Shown: positions 27,138 to 36,048 of the stretch, one piece after another
Layout: the number at the start of each line of letters is the position of its first letter
Numbering within the stretch: position 1 is the first letter of the stretch
Origin: Flavobacterium sp. AED
Lineage (GTDB): Bacteria; Bacteroidota; Bacteroidia; Flavobacteriales; Flavobacteriaceae
Length of the DNA stretch: 64,000 nt
Assembly: GCF_000812945.1 (NCBI RefSeq)
Contig: NZ_JSYM01000003.1
Coordinates: 62,001 to 126,000, forward strand
Direction of reading: 5' to 3'
The notes under the pieces: model-generated
Seen by the model: only the letters and a program-made list of their open reading frames with translations
Databases searched by the model: none
What the model was told of the DNA's origin: nothing
Program-made: the position numbers and the translations under genes

Positions 27138-28382
27138 ATGATGCTAAAATTATTCAAAGAAAATATCCGAATTGCCTTTGGTTCTATCAGAACACAATTG
27201 TTGCGAACTATACTTACGGTACTGATTATTGCGATTGGAATAACTGCTTTGGTTGGGATTCTGACTGTAGTTTCTGCTCTAGAAAACACAATTTCGACTG
27301 ATTTTGCTTCGATGGGAGCGAATACTTTTAATATTAATCAATATGAAAACGAAGTCCGAAACCGCGGCGGACAGGAACGTGAAATTATAAATCCGATTAT
27401 TTCCTATCCGGAAGCTGTCGCTTTCAAAAACAAATATAAATATCCTTTCACTGAAACTTCGCTTTCCTTTACAGCTACATCAGCTGCGGAAGTTAAATTC
27501 GGAGCCATTAAAACGGATCCCGAAAATTCAATTGTTGGCGTTGATGAACATTTTATTACCAATTCCGGTTTAGAAACCAGCGCTGGACGAAATTTTACCG
27601 GTTTTGACATCGATAACAATGCGTATGTATGTATTGTAGGTTCTGATTTTGAGAAAGGGTTATTGAAAGACGTGAATCCAATTGATAAAATAATTTCGAT
27701 TCGTGGCGCCCGATTTAAAGTCATTGGAGTGTTAAAAGAAAAGGGATCCACGTTTGGAAATAGCCAAGATTTACGGGTTTTAATCCCAATTCAAGTCGCT
27801 CGTTCTCTTTTTACTGCTCCTAATATCAATTATACCATGAGCATCATGGTTTCTAAGAAAGAATTATTGGACCAAGCCATTGATAATGCCACTAGCACGA
27901 TGCGTAGGGTACGCAAATTAAGTCCCATAAAAGACAATAATTTTGGTGTTGTTCGCAGTGATGATCTTATCAATAGAATCCTTGGAATCACTAAATATCT
28001 GGGGCTTGCTTCTTGGCTAATTGGTATTATCACCGTTCTTGGATCTTCCATCGCTTTGATGAATATCATGATTGTTTCGGTGACGGAACGTACTAGGGAA
28101 ATTGGGGTTCGAAAAGCATTGGGAGCAAAAAAAACCACGATTGCTTTTCAATTTTTTATTGAAACCTTACTTATTGGGCAATTAGGTGGATTGGTAGGAA
28201 TTATTTTTGGAATCCTGATTGGTTTTGGAATCGCTACTGCTATGAGTTTTGTGTTTGTAATTCCGTGGGGCGCCATTATGGCTGCGTTTATAACCAGTTT
28301 TATTGTAGCAATCGTTTCCGGTTTATATCCCGCTGTAAAAGCAGCTAGACTCGATCCGATTGAGGCATTGCGATATGAGTAA
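27138..28382 (+). CDS. MacB-like ABC transporter permease (FtsX domain)
   Basis: About 414 residues. The N-terminal helix (RTQLLRTILTVLIIAIGITA) is followed by a periplasmic MacB-type core domain (about residues 45-240), then three C-terminal helices with the FtsX-type motif VTERTREIGVRKALGAKK and a terminal LYPAVKAARLDPIEALRYE. MacB-type permeases transduce ATP hydrolysis to move periplasmic substrates. No ATPase gene is adjacent, so the partner must be elsewhere. ATG 27138 (MMLKLFKENI) starts the usual N-terminal helix; upstream frame lies in the repeat region. Confidence 0.82.
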   Translation: MMLKLFKENIRIAFGSIRTQLLRTILTVLIIAIGITALVGILTVVSALENTISTDFASMGANTFNINQYENEVRNRGGQEREIINPIISYPEAVAFKNKYKYPFTETSLSFTATSAAEVKFGAIKTDPENSIVGVDEHFITNSGLETSAGRNFTGFDIDNNAYVCIVGSDFEKGLLKDVNPIDKIISIRGARFKVIGVLKEKGSTFGNSQDLRVLIPIQVARSLFTAPNINYTMSIMVSKKELLDQAIDNATSTMRRVRKLSPIKDNNFGVVRSDDLINRILGITKYLGLASWLIGIITVLGSSIALMNIMIVSVTERTREIGVRKALGAKKTTIAFQFFIETLLIGQLGGLVGIIFGILIGFGIATAMSFVFVIPWGAIMAAFITSFIVAIVSGLYPAVKAARLDPIEALRYE

Positions 28383-28386
28383 TTTT

Positions 28387-28476
28387 TGATTTACGATATT
28401 AGAAATACGAATTTGAAATTAAGCTTTAATAATTGATTTCCTTTCAAATTCGTATTTCGTATATCTCAAATCGTAC
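28387..28476. repeat. Palindromic repeat at the convergent MacB-like/prmC ends
   Basis: Arms of about 32 bases at 28387-28418 and 28442-28476 contain TACGAATTTGAAA / TTTCAAATTCGTA words. The right arm overlaps the last codons and stop of prmC (28466-28468). It may act as a terminator for both genes, and it extends into coding sequence. Confidence 0.6.
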
Positions 28477-29320
28477 TTTTCATCATTCTGTCATTTCCAT
28501 AAATATCCTTGCGTAATTCAATAGCTGCGAAGTTCATTTTTTCGAGCAACTCTACCATTTCTTTTCCTAAATACTGGTTGATTTCAAAATATAATTGTCC
28601 GTTTGGCACAAGATTTTTCTGAGCCAATTCAGCTATTTTTTTATAAAAAATCAAGGCATCATTATCTTCGACAAAAAGAGCCAAATGCGGTTCATAGTCC
28701 AAAACATTTTTCTTAATTTCCTCTTTTTCAAGATTCCGAACATACGGAGGATTCGAAACGATAATATCAAATTGCTGTTGCAAATCTTCGGTTTCAAGAA
28801 TATTTTGATTTATAAAAGTAACGTTTACGGTATTGATTTGGGCATTTTTTTGGGCTGTGGCCAAAGCTTTTTGAGAAATATCAATAGCAAAAACTTGGGC
28901 ATTAGGAATATTTTTAGCCAATGAAATAGCAATACAACCACTTCCTGTTCCAATATCTAAAATCTTTAGATTTTTAGACTTTTGGATTATTAGATTATTA
29001 GATAAAACCCATTCAACTAATTCTTCGGTTTCCGGTCTTGGAATCAAAACGTTTTCATTGACTTCAAAATCCAATCCATAAAAACTGGTTTTACCTAATA
29101 AATACTGTATTGGAATTTCTTGTTGCAATTGTTCCAAAATAGAATTCCAAACCACAATTTCCTCTTCCGAAAAATCCAAATCAGGATGCAACGCCAAGTC
29201 AATTCTTTTCAACTGCTTTTTTTCTTCTAAAATTAAATAGAAAAAACTCTCCGCTTCACCGGCATCGTAAATTGGAGTAAGCGCGTCAATAAATTGAGTT
29301 CTGTATTCTTTTATTTTCAT
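28466..29320 (-). CDS. prmC: Peptide chain release factor N5-glutamine methyltransferase
   Basis: 284 residues. SAM-binding motif LKILDIGTGSGCIAISLAKN and the NPPY catalytic motif (IIVSNPPYVRN) of PrmC/HemK, which methylates the GGQ Gln of RF1/RF2. The N-terminal helical domain is also present (QLQQEIPIQYLLGKTSFYG). Between the domains the linker SNNLIIQKSKNLK is encoded by an iterated ATT/GAT-rich stretch (28963-29003), which resembles intergenic low-complexity repeats. The gene is otherwise normal. Confidence 0.9.
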   Translation of the reverse strand: MKIKEYRTQFIDALTPIYDAGEAESFFYLILEEKKQLKRIDLALHPDLDFSEEEIVVWNSILEQLQQEIPIQYLLGKTSFYGLDFEVNENVLIPRPETEELVEWVLSNNLIIQKSKNLKILDIGTGSGCIAISLAKNIPNAQVFAIDISQKALATAQKNAQINTVNVTFINQNILETEDLQQQFDIIVSNPPYVRNLEKEEIKKNVLDYEPHLALFVEDNDALIFYKKIAELAQKNLVPNGQLYFEINQYLGKEMVELLEKMNFAAIELRKDIYGNDRMMKSTI

Positions 29321-29366
29321 TTTATTAGGGAATCGGTTCTATGAATTAATGCTATCAATTCAAAAC

Positions 29367-29852
29367 TTATAATTCTTTCAACATCCAAACTGGACAACTG
29401 GTATGACCAGTACTTCCCATTGGGGAACAAATGTATTCGAAACCTACTTTTTTGTATAACTTCTGGGCATCATGCATAAATGGCATCGTTTCGAGGTAAC
29501 ATTTCTCAAAACCAAAATCCTTCGCGCTTTGCAAACAAATGGCCATCATTTTGCTGCCAATTCCAAGACCTCGAGTTTCTGGCAAAAAGTACATTTTTTG
29601 CAATTCACAAATAGTTTCCGCTTCATTTTCAAGTGGCGCTACTCCTGCAGAACCAATGATTTTTCCGTTCTTTTCAACAACATAATAAACAGATTTAGGC
29701 TTATTATACTCTTCAAACATTAAATCTAAATAAGGATCTTCATAGGCAGTTCCTATCTTTGGAATGTTCAATTCATCAAAAACCGCTCGTATCAATTGTG
29801 CAACCGCTTGATTGTCTTCTTTTTTTATTTTTCTAATGCTGTAGTCTTCCAT
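29367..29852 (-). CDS. GNAT family N-acetyltransferase
   Basis: 161 residues. GNAT fold with acetyl-CoA-binding segment FLPETRGLGIGSKMMAICLQ (motif A, RGLGIG) and the C-terminal FGFEKCYLETMPFMHDAQKLYKK. The N-terminus (DYSIRKIKKEDNQAVAQLI) is standard. The acceptor substrate is unknown. It lies 46 bases upstream of prmC on the same strand, so it could share a transcript. Confidence 0.85.
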   Translation of the reverse strand: MEDYSIRKIKKEDNQAVAQLIRAVFDELNIPKIGTAYEDPYLDLMFEEYNKPKSVYYVVEKNGKIIGSAGVAPLENEAETICELQKMYFLPETRGLGIGSKMMAICLQSAKDFGFEKCYLETMPFMHDAQKLYKKVGFEYICSPMGSTGHTSCPVWMLKEL

Positions 29853-29969
29853 TTTTACTCCATTCTAATTTTACCTACAAAAGTAGAAATTGTTTATTGT
29901 TATTTTCGAAAGTTTCAAAACTAATCCCGAAGTTTCGGGGCTAAACTCAAAAATTACTACTTTTGTAAT

Positions 29970-31034
29970 GTGAAAATACATGAAAAATATATAAAGCGAT
30001 GCATTGAGTTAGCCAAAAATGGTTTAGGAACAACCTATCCGAATCCTTTAGTAGGCAGTGTAATTGTTTATAACGATACAATCATTGGCGAAGGCTGGCA
30101 TAAAAAAGCTGGAGAACCGCACGCCGAAGTAAATGCCGTGAATTCTGTAAAAGATAAATCGTTATTAAAAAAAGCGACTATTTATGTAAGTTTAGAACCC
30201 TGTAGTCATTTTGGAAAAACGCCCCCTTGCTGCGATTTAATTATCAAAAACAAGATTCCAAATGTAGTTATTGGCACTATTGACCCTAATGTAAAAGTGG
30301 CTGGAAACGGAATCAAAAAACTTATTGAAGCTGGAATACAGGTTACGGTTGGTATTCTGGAAGCGGAATGTCATGAACTGAACAAACGCTTTTTTACTTT
30401 TCACGAAAAGAAAAGACCCTACATCATTTTGAAATGGGCCGAAAGTCAGGATGGTTTTATTGCACCTGAGGAGATTCTTCGAAAAACTCAGAATGACACT
30501 GAAAAAAAACCAGTTTGGATTACCAATGTTTATTCAAGGCAATTAGTACACAAATGGCGAACTGAAGAGCAAGCAATTTTAGTGGGAACGCAAACCGTGA
30601 TTGATGACAATCCAAAACTAAACGCACGGGATTGGTATGGAAACAACCCAATTCGATTGATTATAGATCAAAATAATCGTATTCCAGAGGACAGTCATAT
30701 ATTTGACAATGAGACTAAGACTATCGTATTTTCTAAATTGAAAACAACAATTAAAAAAGAAAACACTATCTTTGAAGTAATCGATTTTAATCAAAATATA
30801 GCAGTCCAAATAATAGAAGTGCTTTACAATCATCAAATTCAGTCGGTTATTATTGAAGGAGGTAAACAAACCCTACAGACTTTTATTGATGAAAATCTTT
30901 GGGATGAAGCAAGAATATTTGTTGGAAACCTACAATTTACTGCAGGAACAAAAGCCCCAATACTAGATAAAAAACCGTTCGAAAAATATTCGATTGGCAA
31001 TGATGAACTTATAATTTCTAGAAACCATGATTAA
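29970..31034 (+). CDS. ribD: Bifunctional riboflavin biosynthesis deaminase/reductase RibD
   Basis: 354 residues. N-terminal deaminase with the zinc motif HAEVNAV (about residues 50-56) and PCSHFGKTPPC; C-terminal reductase with GTQTVIDDNPKLNAR and the VIIEGGKQTL NADPH region. It converts the 2,5-diamino pyrimidinone intermediate in riboflavin synthesis. The start is GTG at 29970. An upstream TACTTTTG at 29958-29965 suggests transcription starts within a few bases of the start codon. The next gene overlaps its end by eight bases. Confidence 0.92.
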   Translation: MKIHEKYIKRCIELAKNGLGTTYPNPLVGSVIVYNDTIIGEGWHKKAGEPHAEVNAVNSVKDKSLLKKATIYVSLEPCSHFGKTPPCCDLIIKNKIPNVVIGTIDPNVKVAGNGIKKLIEAGIQVTVGILEAECHELNKRFFTFHEKKRPYIILKWAESQDGFIAPEEILRKTQNDTEKKPVWITNVYSRQLVHKWRTEEQAILVGTQTVIDDNPKLNARDWYGNNPIRLIIDQNNRIPEDSHIFDNETKTIVFSKLKTTIKKENTIFEVIDFNQNIAVQIIEVLYNHQIQSVIIEGGKQTLQTFIDENLWDEARIFVGNLQFTAGTKAPILDKKPFEKYSIGNDELIISRNHD

Positions 31035-31629
31035 TACTATTATATTTGATTTTGGGGATATATTTATCAATTTAGATAAACAAGCCACAATGAATGCCTT
31101 ACAAAAATTAGGCCTGTCAGAATGGAATGAAGATTTAGACTATTTAAACACTCAGTTTGAAACAGGTCAAATTTCACGTGAAAATTTTCTTCTTGGTATT
31201 CAAAAACATGTACCAAATGCTTCTATAAATGAAATCCTGGAGGCTTGGAATGCCATTCTTCTTGATTTTCCATTATACAGACTGGAATTCCTTCAAATGC
31301 TTTCCAAAAAATACCGCTTATTTCTATTGTCAAATACTGATTCTATTCACATAGAAACTTTCGAACAAAAAAATGGGATTTCATTTTACAGTGATTTCTA
31401 TCAATGTTTTGAAAAAGTCTATTTTTCATTTGAAGTAGAAATGAGAAAACCCAATCCTGAAATTTTTAATTACCTAGCAAACAAGCACGATTTAGCTCCT
31501 AAACGCACTTTATTCATTGACGATAAAAAAGAAAATACTGACGCAGCACTTGCATTAGGATTTCAAGTTTGGAATTTACAAGTTGGAAAAGAAGATATCG
31601 TTGATTTATTTGACAAAAAAATAATTTAG
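31027..31629 (+). CDS. HAD family hydrolase
   Basis: 200 residues. Motif I FDFGDIFINLD (DxxD form), motif II FLLSNTDSIH, and motif III/IV KPNPEIFNYL with LFIDDKKENTDAAL, as in HAD-IA phosphatases. Its ATG overlaps the stop of ribD (ATGATTAA), so translation is coupled. The coupling suggests it may be the missing phosphatase for 5-amino-6-ribitylamino-uracil phosphate in the riboflavin pathway, but other HADs have been linked to that step. This function is inferred from position only. Confidence 0.85.
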   Translation: MINTIIFDFGDIFINLDKQATMNALQKLGLSEWNEDLDYLNTQFETGQISRENFLLGIQKHVPNASINEILEAWNAILLDFPLYRLEFLQMLSKKYRLFLLSNTDSIHIETFEQKNGISFYSDFYQCFEKVYFSFEVEMRKPNPEIFNYLANKHDLAPKRTLFIDDKKENTDAALALGFQVWNLQVGKEDIVDLFDKKII

Positions 31630-31640
31630 AAAAGTACCTT

Positions 31641-32270
31641 TTGGAATTTAAAGACACTTACAACACCATTGAATTTCCCTCTTCAGAAGTATTATTCAAA
31701 GAAAAAAACAGCAAATTCTTTGGTTACGCCTACCCCATTCAATCGGAAGATGAAGTAAAACCACTAATCGAAATTTTACGAAAACAACATCCTAACGCAG
31801 GGCATTTTTGTTATGCTTACCAAATAGGTGCTGACACCATAACTTACAGAGCTAATGATGATGGAGAACCCAGCAACACTGCAGGCACACCTATTTACGG
31901 ACAAATACAGTCATTTTCTGTAACTAATGTACTAATTGTGGTGGTTCGGATTTTTGGAGGCGTAAAACTAGGTGTTGGCGGATTAATCTCAGCTTACAAG
32001 GCTACCGCCCAAATGGTTCTTGAAACTTGCGAAATAGTCGAAAAAACCATAAATATTCATTATTCAATCACATTTGATTACAAAAACATGAACAAAGTGA
32101 TGCGCGTAATTAAGGAAAAAAAATTAGAGATTGTAACTCAAGAAATGAAAATAAATGAAGATTCAGGGCTTCCGATAGGGAAAATCGAAATAAAAACAAG
32201 AAAAAAAAATGCCGAAATGGTATTCGACATTTTTAATCTGATGTTTGAAATCGATATAAAACGACTCTAA
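31641..32270 (+). CDS. YigZ/IMPACT family protein
   Basis: 209 residues. UPF0029 N-terminal domain (SSEVLFKEKNSKFFGYAYPI; GEPSNTAGTPIYGQIQ; RIFGGVKLGVGGLISAYK) and the C-terminal DUF1949-like ferredoxin-fold domain. IMPACT-type proteins bind nucleic acid or the ribosome, but their bacterial function is unclear. Start is TTG at 31641 (MEFKDTYN), eleven bases after the HAD stop. No in-frame ATG occurs before the conserved region, so TTG is likely correct. Confidence 0.85.
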   Translation: MEFKDTYNTIEFPSSEVLFKEKNSKFFGYAYPIQSEDEVKPLIEILRKQHPNAGHFCYAYQIGADTITYRANDDGEPSNTAGTPIYGQIQSFSVTNVLIVVVRIFGGVKLGVGGLISAYKATAQMVLETCEIVEKTINIHYSITFDYKNMNKVMRVIKEKKLEIVTQEMKINEDSGLPIGKIEIKTRKKNAEMVFDIFNLMFEIDIKRL

Positions 32271-32299
32271 TTACTATTCGAAATTGCTGTTTTTATAAT

Positions 32300-32704
32300 T
32301 TATTCTATCGTTTTTAACAATTCTAAAATATAACCTGGAGGAGCTGTTGGACGACCCGTTTTTAAGGACAGAAAAACCAAAATAAATTGAGCAGTTGTTA
32401 ATAACTCATCAGACTCATTATAAATAGCGCAATCAAATTCAATCTTCACAGAACTCTGACTTTTGAAAGTGGTATGAACGGTAAGCAACTCATCATAGCG
32501 AGCTGATTTTTTATAATTTATATTCATGGAAACAATTGGCAACGCAATACCACTTTCTTCCATGCTTTTATACGAAATCCCTTTGTTTCTAAGCCATTCC
32601 ACTCTTCCTATCTCAAAATAGGGAACATAATTCCCATGATAAACCACTCCCATTTGGTCAGTTTCTGAGTAGCGTACGCGAACTTGAATTTGATGATCTT
32701 TCAT
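32300..32704 (-). CDS. YbgC-like acyl-CoA thioesterase
   Basis: 134 residues of hotdog fold. The active-site pattern YSETDQMGVVYHGNYVPYFE contains the catalytic Asp and the family YHGNY. Members hydrolyse short- or medium-chain acyl-CoA or acyl-ACP; the one next to tol-pal is YbgC, but no tol-pal genes are here. It is convergent with yigZ without a visible terminator. It diverges from dnaA. Confidence 0.88.
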   Translation of the reverse strand: MKDHQIQVRVRYSETDQMGVVYHGNYVPYFEIGRVEWLRNKGISYKSMEESGIALPIVSMNINYKKSARYDELLTVHTTFKSQSSVKIEFDCAIYNESDELLTTAQFILVFLSLKTGRPTAPPGYILELLKTIE

Positions 32705-32887
32705 TAATTATGTATTAAAAATTTAAAATTTAAAAAGCTCCTTACGACAATAATTTGTAAAATTATTACCCAATATATTTTTTTTTACAGAAATTTGTTC
32801 ACATATTTGTTACCCCGAAAAAGAATAAAATTTCACACTTTTTTTAGTAAGATAATAATTACCAATAAAAATAATTTAACAGAATAT

Positions 32888-34315
32888 ATGAACAAAACTG
32901 CTCAATCAGTATGGGAAAACTGTCTGTCTTTCATAAAAGACAACATTCAGGATCAAGCTTACAAAACTTGGTTCGAACCAATCAAATCAGTTGAACTTAC
33001 CGATAACGCATTATATATTCAAGTTCCAAGTAAATTTTTCTACGAATGGTTAGAAGAACACTATGTGAAATTATTAAAAGTGGCGCTTACCAAAGAACTT
33101 GGAAAAAACGCAAAGTTACTCTATAAAATCAGAATGGAAAACACTTATGGCAACAAACAACCGTTTACGGAACAATTGCCAAGTGCCAATAGAGTACCCA
33201 TGAAACCGCAAGAAGTTGATGCTCCTTTTAAAAACTTAAACCCGGAGTTAAAAAATCCATTTGTAATCCCAGGAATCAGAAATTTAAAAATTGAATCTCA
33301 ACTTAATGCAAATTACAGTTTTGATAATTTTCTGGAAGGGGATTCTAATAGATTAGCACGTTCCGCCGGTATGGCTGTCGCCAATAAACCTGGAGGAACT
33401 TCATTTAATCCGCTATTAATTTTTGGAGGAGTTGGTCTTGGAAAAACACACTTAGCACATGCTATTGGTGTAGAAATAAAAGATAAATACCCAGAAAAAA
33501 CAGTTTTATACATCTCTGCTGAAATTTTCACACAACAATATATCGACTCGGTAAAGAAAAATAACCGAAATGATTTCATACACTTCTATCAATTAATTGA
33601 TGTCTTAATTATTGATGACGTTCAATTCCTTTCTGGAAAATCAGGAACTCAAGATGTATTTTTCCATATTTTCAATTATTTGCACCAAAACGGGAAACAG
33701 GTAATCTTGACATCAGATAAGGCACCGGTTGACATGCAAGATATTGAACAACGTTTATTATCTCGTTTCAAATGGGGATTGTCTGCAGAATTGCACCAAC
33801 CGGATTATGAAACCAGAATTTCTATCCTTAAAAATATATTGTATAGAGATGGTGTAGAAATACCTGAAGAAATAATAGAATACGTTGCAAGAAACATCAA
33901 ATCAAATGTAAGAGAATTAGAAGGAGCCATTATTTCCTTGATTGCACAATCATCATTCAATAAAAAAGAAGTTACTTTAGAACTGGCTAAAAGTGTTGTT
34001 GAAAAATTTGTAAAAAATGTAAAACGCGAAATTTCTATCGATTACATTCAAAAAATTGTTTCCGATTATTTCCAATTGGATTTAGAAACACTACAATCAA
34101 AAACTCGGAAGAGGCATGTTGTACAAGCGAGGCAATTGGCAATGTTTTTTGCTAAAAAATTCACAAAAGCATCTTTGGCGAACATTGGTTCACAAATAGG
34201 AGACAGAGATCACGCTACAGTATTACACGCTTGCAAAACCGTTGACAATTTAGTTGCTACTGACAAACAATTCAAAAAATTTGTTGAAGATATCAATAAA
34301 AAATTAACGCTATAA
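32888..34315 (+). CDS. dnaA: Chromosomal replication initiator DnaA
   Basis: About 475 residues. Domain I starts SVWENCLSFIKDNIQDQAYK; domain III AAA+ has FGGVGLGKTHLAHAIG Walker A and LIIDDVQFLSGK Walker B; sensor II region RELEGAI; domain IV ends with the DnaA-box signature IGDRDHATVLHACKTV. The frame runs upstream to 32795, but ATG 32888 (MNKTAQSVW) is the usual start. There is no dnaN or gyrB neighbour and no obvious DnaA-box cluster upstream. Confidence 0.96.
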   Translation: MNKTAQSVWENCLSFIKDNIQDQAYKTWFEPIKSVELTDNALYIQVPSKFFYEWLEEHYVKLLKVALTKELGKNAKLLYKIRMENTYGNKQPFTEQLPSANRVPMKPQEVDAPFKNLNPELKNPFVIPGIRNLKIESQLNANYSFDNFLEGDSNRLARSAGMAVANKPGGTSFNPLLIFGGVGLGKTHLAHAIGVEIKDKYPEKTVLYISAEIFTQQYIDSVKKNNRNDFIHFYQLIDVLIIDDVQFLSGKSGTQDVFFHIFNYLHQNGKQVILTSDKAPVDMQDIEQRLLSRFKWGLSAELHQPDYETRISILKNILYRDGVEIPEEIIEYVARNIKSNVRELEGAIISLIAQSSFNKKEVTLELAKSVVEKFVKNVKREISIDYIQKIVSDYFQLDLETLQSKTRKRHVVQARQLAMFFAKKFTKASLANIGSQIGDRDHATVLHACKTVDNLVATDKQFKKFVEDINKKLTL

Positions 34316-34322
34316 AAGCATC

Positions 34323-34790
34323 ATGTCCATAAAAATTTTAATGGTTTGTTTAGGAAATATTTGTCGGTCGCCCTTAGCCGAAGGTATATTAGCATCAAAA
34401 CTCCCAAAAAGTAAATTTACAGTTGATTCAGCAGGAACAGGTTCATGGCACATTGGCCATTCACCGGATGATCGTTCTATTGCTGTTGCAAAAAAAAATA
34501 AAATCACCATTTCAAATCAAAAAGGACGTCAATTCAGCACGAATGATTTTGATGCTTTTGATTACATTTATGTGATGGACAACTCTAATTATAGAGATGT
34601 GATTGAGCTTGCCAAAAATCAAGATCATAAAGAGAAAGTACATCTTATTTTGAATGATTTATTTCCAAACGAAAATGTAGATGTCCCAGATCCTTATTTT
34701 GGTTTACCAAATGGATTTGAAATCGTTTACAATATGCTAGATGAAGTTTGCGATGTAATTTCAAAGAAATTAATAGAAAAACATCAATAA
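34323..34790 (+). CDS. Low-molecular-weight protein tyrosine phosphatase
   Basis: 155 residues. P-loop VCLGNICRSPLAEG is the CX5R active site at the N-terminus (Cys about residue 8) and the general acid is Asp in VPDPYFG. Cytosolic; bacterial members dephosphorylate tyrosine kinases or arginine phosphate. It starts 8 bases after dnaA ends, so it may be on the dnaA transcript. Confidence 0.9.
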   Translation: MSIKILMVCLGNICRSPLAEGILASKLPKSKFTVDSAGTGSWHIGHSPDDRSIAVAKKNKITISNQKGRQFSTNDFDAFDYIYVMDNSNYRDVIELAKNQDHKEKVHLILNDLFPNENVDVPDPYFGLPNGFEIVYNMLDEVCDVISKKLIEKHQ

Positions 34791-34874
34791 CCTTTTTTTT
34801 ATTACAATTAAAAAAACTCTATTTTACCAAAAAATACGATATAAAATTTACTTTTGAACCACAAAACAATTCCA

Positions 34875-35597
34875 ATGCAATCAAACACCAGTCTAGGAAA
34901 ACTCTATTTAATACCAACGACAATGGGAGATTGCAACCCAATGGATGTTTTACCTCAAACCATAAAGAGAAGTATTGATTTTATTGATTATTATATCGTT
35001 GAAAACGAAAAAACTGCCCGAAAATCCATCAAAGGAGTTAGTCCTGAAAAGAAACAATCGGAGCTGAAACTTTTTGTTTTAAACAAACATACTGAAACCA
35101 AAGAGCACTTAGATTTTATCAAACCTTTATTAGAAGGGAAAAATGTAGGATTAATGAGTGAGGCAGGTTGTCCCGGCGTTGCTGATCCTGGCGCTGTAAT
35201 TGTAAAATTGGCACATGAAAAAGGAATACAAGTTATTCCACTCGTAGGACCTTCCTCTATTCTTTTGGCGATGATGGCATCTGGAATGAATGGACAAAGT
35301 TTTACATTTAATGGGTATTTGCCCATTGAAAAAGGAGAAAAGAAAACGGCTCTAAAAAACTTGGAAAAATTATCTCAAGATAAAAACCAATCTCAACTTT
35401 TTATAGAAACACCTTATAGAAATAATAAAATGTTGGAGGATATTTTACAAGCCTTAAATCCTGCAACCTATCTTTGTATCGCAACGGATATAACTTTACC
35501 AACAGAATATATCAAAACTATGCGCGCTTCTGACTGGAAAAAAACCCAGGTAGATTTACACAATCGTCCTACTATTTTTATCATTCATAAAATGTAA
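34875..35597 (+). CDS. SAM-dependent tetrapyrrole-methylase family protein (RsmI-like)
   Basis: About 240 residues. Features: SLGKLYLIPTTMGD start, GLMSEAGCPGVADPGA, IPLVGPSSILLAMMASGMNG and FIETPYRNNKMLEDI, all resembling RsmI, the 16S rRNA 2'-O-methyltransferase of C1402. It is shorter than true RsmI (usually about 280), so it may be a Bacteroidota variant or a different rRNA methylase. The ATG at 34875 (MQSNTS) is preferred to a TTG at 34854. It is the third gene after dnaA. Confidence 0.8.
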   Translation: MQSNTSLGKLYLIPTTMGDCNPMDVLPQTIKRSIDFIDYYIVENEKTARKSIKGVSPEKKQSELKLFVLNKHTETKEHLDFIKPLLEGKNVGLMSEAGCPGVADPGAVIVKLAHEKGIQVIPLVGPSSILLAMMASGMNGQSFTFNGYLPIEKGEKKTALKNLEKLSQDKNQSQLFIETPYRNNKMLEDILQALNPATYLCIATDITLPTEYIKTMRASDWKKTQVDLHNRPTIFIIHKM

Positions 35598-36048
35598 CAG
35601 TTAATTCTGAATTTTAAAATACTTCTGCTTACAATAATTCTTCTAAGATTGTATCATACCCTAGTGGCGACTGATTAAATAATAAATAAATCTATGAAAT
35701 GTTCCTTGTTGAACGATTACTTTTCATTAGACAAAAAACAACAATTCCCCGCTTTTTATTTATAGCTACAAGTGGATTTTCTTCCTAAAAATAGACACAG
35801 AATTTCCACTTATATTAACTTTATTTATAGAAAAAGTTAACTGCATAATTTTCAAAAAAACACTAACTTTACTAGTCCCCAATATAATTTTTTGACTTAA
35901 TATTCAAAAAATATAACCACTAATGTTTTGAATTATAATGATTTAAATAAATAAAAAACAAAAAGGGGAAGAAAATGATAAGCCTTAGTAAATTTATTTT
36001 AATCATAGCTATTGGCTTGACTTAAATATAATTTAAAAACTAAACATC
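35598..36048. other. Long AT-rich gap upstream of the PepSY-like gene
   Basis: 451 bases. It contains a possible 16-residue hydrophobic mini-ORF at 35975-36025 with a purine-rich leader (AAAAAGGGGAAG). I see no RNA gene or strong promoter. Confidence 0.5.
35975..36025 (+). CDS. Possible hydrophobic micropeptide
   Basis: Sixteen codons encoding MISLSKFILIIAIGLT, all-hydrophobic after a Lys. A purine-rich AGGGGAAGA lies four to ten bases upstream, stronger than the AT-rich contexts of other genes here. It ends 23 bases before the secreted protein gene. It could be a leader peptide or a chance short ORF; I cannot tell. Confidence 0.25.
   Translation: MISLSKFILIIAIGLT

Noticed and set aside
29853..29969. 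FMN riboswitch before ribD
   Set aside because: The gap is only 117 bases and the conserved RFN elements are absent; CCCGAAGTTTCGGGG at 29926-29940 is a simple palindrome.
32705..32887. Possible replication origin upstream of dnaA
   Set aside because: No cluster of TTATCCACA-like boxes is seen and dnaN/gyrB are not neighbours.
32970..32990. GGTTCGAACC resembling a tRNA T-loop
   Set aside because: It lies inside dnaA coding sequence (TWFEPIKS) and no acceptor/anticodon stems flank it.
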